From NCBI GenBank assembly GCA_023388355.1, contig JAEWGI010000067.1:1-15260 (forward strand): a DNA stretch of 15,260 nt. Direction: 5' to 3'. Source of the stretch: Pseudomonadota bacterium (GTDB lineage Bacteria > Pseudomonadota > Gammaproteobacteria > Xanthomonadales > Xanthomonadaceae). Under the pieces are notes generated by a model. That model saw only the letters and a program-made list of their open reading frames with translations. It was not told the DNA's origin and made no database searches. The translations under genes were made by a program, and so were the position numbers. Below are positions 13,601-15,260 of this stretch, in pieces. The first letter of the stretch is position 1; the number at the start of each line of letters is the position of its first letter.

Positions 13601-14066
13601 CCGTGTCGACGCAGCGGTAGCCGCTGGCTTCCAGGCGCGTGCGCATCTGCTCGACGTCGATCTTCTGGCCGATGTCCAGCACCAGGCTGCCGCCCAGTAG
13701 AAAGCGCGTCGGTGCCAGGCGATGCAGGGCAGTGGTGATCGGCACCACGAGGATCCCGTGATCCAGCTCAGGCAGCCGGTACAGGCTGGCAATGCGCTGG
13801 GAGATGATGTCCTGGTGCGGCGAGAACAGATCGTAGGGCAGGGTTTCCCAATCGGGGAACGGCAACACCGGCAAGTCAGGTGCGAAAAAACGCAGCTCCT
13901 GCTCGAGACGGTCGGCGCTCTGGCTGTCGGCGGTCAGCAGCAAAGTGAAGCGTTTGGCGCTGCTGGCGGCTTCGGCGATGGCCAGGCTCAAGGCAGCGCC
14001 CGGCAGGTTGCCCCAGGTTTGTTTGCCGGCAGCGGCCGGCAGCTTCGGTAGGCGCAGAACAGACAC
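10611..14066 (-). CDS. mfd: Transcription-repair coupling factor Mfd, apparent two-lineage mosaic
   Basis: Mfd releases RNA polymerase stalled at DNA lesions and recruits UvrA for nucleotide excision repair. The 1151 residues cover the full family layout: a UvrB-like N-terminal region (about 1-340), the CarD-like RNA polymerase-interacting domain (about 475-545, GAPVVHIDHGVGRYLGL), and the RecG-like translocase with Walker A GDVGFGKT (630-637), DEEH (731-734), TATPIPRTL (757-765) and GRVGRSHHQAY (903-913). The TRCF C-terminal domain occupies the last ~150 residues. The start is GTG at 14066, where Pseudomonas homologs begin (SVLRLPKLPAAAGKQ); a GGAG lies 11 bases upstream. Residues 1 to about 1043 read as Pseudomonas (P. 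putida group). From about residue 1057 (AAKQLFAVAELKL, RKLDLGESGGRLQF, MDGPDKLRIT) the tail reads as Xanthomonadaceae. The switch lies in DLQVEMIDRFGLL (1043-1055) and keeps frame. Lineage judgements are from memory of family sequences. Confidence 0.96.
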   Translation of the reverse strand: MSVLRLPKLPAAAGKQTWGNLPGAALSLAIAEAASSAKRFTLLLTADSQSADRLEQELRFFAPDLPVLPFPDWETLPYDLFSPHQDIISQRIASLYRLPELDHGILVVPITTALHRLAPTRFLLGGSLVLDIGQKIDVEQMRTRLEASGYRCVDTVYEHGEFAVRGALIDLFPMGSKLPYRIDLFDDEIETLRTFDPETQRSIDKVDSIRLLPAREFPLQKEEVTRFKARFRERFDVDFRRSAIFQDLASGIIPAGIEYYLPLFFEETSTLFDYLPQDTQVFSLPGVEQAAEHFWNDVRGRYEERRGDLTRPLLPPAELFMPVEDCFAQLKQWPRVVVSPDELDAGNGRERFPARQLPNLAIEAKASQPLAELANFLDQFPGRVLFTAESAGRREVLLELLERLKLRPRTVEGWADFITGKERLAITIAPLDDGLLLDEPGLALIAESPLFGQRVMQRRRREKRGDAANDAVIKNLTELREGAPVVHIDHGVGRYLGLATLEIDNQAAEFLTLEYAEGAKLYVPVANLHLIARYTGSDDALAPLHRLGSEAWQKAKRKAAEQVRDVAAELLDIYARRAARKGYAFADPAADYATFSAGFPFEETPDQQSAIEAVRQDMLAAKPMDRLVCGDVGFGKTEVAMRAAFIAVHSGRQVAVLVPTTLLAQQHYNSFRDRFADWPVSVEVMSRFKSAKEINAAAAELADGKIDILIGTHKLLQEDVRFKDLGLVVIDEEHRFGVRQKEQLKALRSEVDILTLTATPIPRTLNMAVAGMRDLSIIATPPARRLSVRTFVMEQNKSTVKEALLRELLRGGQVYYLHNDVKSIEKCAADLAELVPEARIGIGHGQMRERDLEQVMSDFYHKRFNVLIASTIIETGIDVPSANTIIIERADKFGLAQLHQLRGRVGRSHHQAYAYLLTPPRQQISADAEKRLEAIANTQDLGAGFVLATNDLEIRGAGELLGEGQSGQIQAVGFTLYMEMLERAVKAIRKGNQPNLDQPLGGGPEINLRLPALIPEDYLPDVHARLILYKRIASAVDEEGLKDLQVEMIDRFGLLPPAAKQLFAVAELKLQATRLGIRKLDLGESGGRLQFVEQPQVDPMAVIHLIQGQPKHYRMDGPDKLRITLDLPDAGTRLKAARGLLIALAPGAKGG
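10900..10940. other. Probable junction between Xanthomonadaceae-like and Pseudomonas-like DNA
   Basis: These 41 bases encode the highly conserved Mfd motif DLQVEMIDRFGLL plus the first two bases of the following Pro codon. All genes to the left look like Xanthomonadaceae; the rest of mfd, the mfd-gap divergent region and gap look like Pseudomonas. A conserved motif is where an assembler could merge two genomes, or where homologous recombination could cross over. I see no repeat, integrase or attachment site. The true breakpoint could lie some tens of bases either side. Confidence 0.6.
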
Positions 14067-14102
14067 GGGAGGTCGAACTCCAACGTTGCGGCAAAGAGGT
14101 CG

Positions 14103-14132
14103 ATTGTAACGGGCCTGGGGGCGTGCTGTCAG
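14103..14132 (-). promoter_or_regulatory. Probable sigma-70 promoter for mfd
   Basis: On the minus strand, -35 CTGACA (14132-14127, 5/6) and -10 TACAAT (14108-14103, 5/6) are 18 bases apart. The predicted start of transcription is about 30 bases upstream of the mfd GTG. Confidence 0.6.
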
Positions 14133-14181
14133 GTTCGTGCGGGGCTTTACGGCGCCAAGTCATGGTGACGACAGGCGCTCA

Positions 14182-14210
14182 TTGCCCGATGCGTCGCAGG
14201 GCGTCATAAT
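14182..14210 (+). promoter_or_regulatory. Probable sigma-70 promoter for gap
   Basis: A -35 TTGCCC (14182-14187, 4/6) and a -10 CATAAT (14205-14210, 5/6) are 17 bases apart. The start of transcription would be near 14217, about 33 bases before the gap GTG. The mfd and gap promoters are back to back and do not overlap. Confidence 0.6.
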
Positions 14211-14238
14211 GTAGCCCCTTTTTTCTGTCCCTACATGT

Positions 14239-14244
14239 GGAAGG
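14239..14244 (+). promoter_or_regulatory. Shine-Dalgarno deciding the gap start
   Basis: GGAAGG lies five bases before the GTG at 14250. The alternative in-frame ATG at 14235 overlaps this site region and has no purine-rich sequence upstream, only a C/T-rich tract. The GTG is therefore the better start. Confidence 0.65.
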
Positions 14245-14249
14245 TTCCC

Positions 14250-15260
14250 GTGACTCAGAAGCCCGACCAGTGTCTTGGTGAGTGGATTGATCGTGAAGCA
14301 CTTGCCGAAGCGATGATCCCGCTTATCGGTCAGCTCTACCGCAACAACAACGTGGTGAGTTCGATCTATGGCCGTAGCCTGATCAACCGTTCGGTGATCT
14401 CGATCCTCAAAGCGCACCGCTTTGCCCGTCACCGTCAAACCGACGAGACCGAGCTGTCGGTCCACGAGACATTCCCCCTGCTCAAGGCCATGAGCGAGCT
14501 GAAACTGGGCGCCGCTTCGGTCGACCTGGGCAAGCTGGCCAACAAGTTCAAGGAACAGGGCAGCGGCCGCAGTGCCGAGCAGTTCGTGCGCGAAGAGCTG
14601 GCTGACGTGGTCGGCCAGCAGAACGTGTCGGCGCGCAAAGGCACCGACGTCGTGCTGTACGGTTTTGGCCGCATCGGCCGCCTGCTGGCGCGCATCCTGA
14701 TCGAGAAGACCGGTGGCGGCGACGGCCTGCGCCTGCGCGCCATCGTCGTGCGCAAGGGGGCCGAAAACGACTTGGTCAAGCGTGCCAGCCTGCTGCGTCG
14801 TGACTCGGTGCACGGTCCTTTCGATGGCACCATCACCATCGATGAAGCCAATAGCACCATCACGGCCAACGGCAACCTGATCCAGGTGATCTACGCCAAG
14901 AACCCGAGCGAAGTCGACTACACCCAGTACGGCATCGACAACGCCCTGATCGTCGACAACACCGGCGTATGGCGTGACGCCGACGGCCTGGGCCAGCACC
15001 TGGCCTGCCCGGGCGCTGCCCGCGTGATCCTCACCGCACCTGGCAAGGGCGCGCTGAAGAACATCGTTCATGGCATCAACCATGGCGAGATCACTGCTGA
15101 CGACAAGATCATCTCGGCTGCCTCCTGCACCACCAACGCCATCGTGCCGGTGCTCAAGGCCGTCAATGACCAGTACGGCATCGTCAATGGCCACGTCGAA
15201 ACCGTTCACTCGTTCACCAACGACCAGAACCTGATCGACAACTTCCACAAAGGCAGCCGT
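14250..15260 (+). CDS. gap: Glyceraldehyde-3-phosphate dehydrogenase, long Pseudomonas type (3' end missing)
   Basis: This NAD(P)-dependent enzyme interconverts glyceraldehyde 3-phosphate and 1,3-bisphosphoglycerate in glycolysis and gluconeogenesis. The window holds the first 337 residues; the long Pseudomonas form is about 480-490, so the last third is cut off by the window end. The N-terminal extension of about 130 residues (beginning TQKPDQCLGEWIDREALAEA) is absent from ordinary 330-residue GAPDH. The Rossmann motif YGFGRIGRLLARIL starts at residue 137, and the catalytic Cys is Cys293 in SAASCTTNAIVP. I start at GTG 14250 because of its Shine-Dalgarno; some annotations may use ATG 14235, adding five residues (MWKVP). 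It is divergent from mfd across 183 bases, the arrangement I know from Pseudomonas. GC content is visibly lower than in the left part of the window. Confidence 0.95.
   Translation, partial: MTQKPDQCLGEWIDREALAEAMIPLIGQLYRNNNVVSSIYGRSLINRSVISILKAHRFARHRQTDETELSVHETFPLLKAMSELKLGAASVDLGKLANKFKEQGSGRSAEQFVREELADVVGQQNVSARKGTDVVLYGFGRIGRLLARILIEKTGGGDGLRLRAIVVRKGAENDLVKRASLLRRDSVHGPFDGTITIDEANSTITANGNLIQVIYAKNPSEVDYTQYGIDNALIVDNTGVWRDADGLGQHLACPGAARVILTAPGKGALKNIVHGINHGEITADDKIISAASCTTNAIVPVLKAVNDQYGIVNGHVETVHSFTNDQNLIDNFHKGSR

Overview
The window looks like two genomes joined inside one gene. From base 1 to about 10,900 the DNA is very GC-rich and its proteins resemble those of Xanthomonadaceae (Lysobacter/Luteimonas type). 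From about 10,940 to the end the GC content is lower, and the gene pair (mfd divergent from a long GAPDH gene, gap) is the standard Pseudomonas arrangement, with protein sequence close to the P. putida group as I remember it. The switch falls inside mfd: residues 1 to about 1043 read as Pseudomonas and the last ~95 residues as Xanthomonadaceae, with a near-invariant motif between them. The reading frame stays intact. Either this is an assembly join at a conserved stretch, which I think more likely, or it is a real recombinant mfd.

Layout of the left part. Bases 1-48 are probably the 3' end of a rightward gene, followed by a strong intrinsic terminator (85-117). The terminator runs into a ~260-bp nested palindromic repeat with no transposase (113-376). 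A leftward cluster follows, listed in transcription order from its right end: an AmpD-type amidase (3949-3380), acyl-CoA thioesterase II tesB (3300-2401, with a consensus -10 just upstream), a DUF2007-like single-pass membrane protein (2399-1578) and an ECF-type sigma factor with a multi-pass membrane C-terminus (1519-386). Divergent from it, a tightly overlapping rightward set encodes a MOSC-domain protein, a small alpha/beta hydrolase and the bifunctional 23S rRNA methyltransferase rlmL. A separate pirin gene follows. Next come two convergent genes for small secreted paralogs (8378-8824 and 9338-8904). A repeat-rich 300-bp gap separates them from a leftward lipoprotein histidine phosphatase, chaB and the 3' end of mfd.

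Layout of the right part. mfd (leftward) and gap (rightward, cut by the window end) share a 183-bp divergent promoter region in which I can place good sigma-70 promoters for both genes.

Functionally the region is mostly housekeeping: transcription-coupled repair, glycolysis/gluconeogenesis, rRNA modification, peptidoglycan recycling and thioester hydrolysis. I found no phage, CRISPR, toxin-antitoxin or biosynthetic cluster. The points worth attention are the mosaic mfd, the nested palindromes, the membrane-bound sigma factor beside its DUF2007-like partner, and the convergent paralog pair of unknown function.
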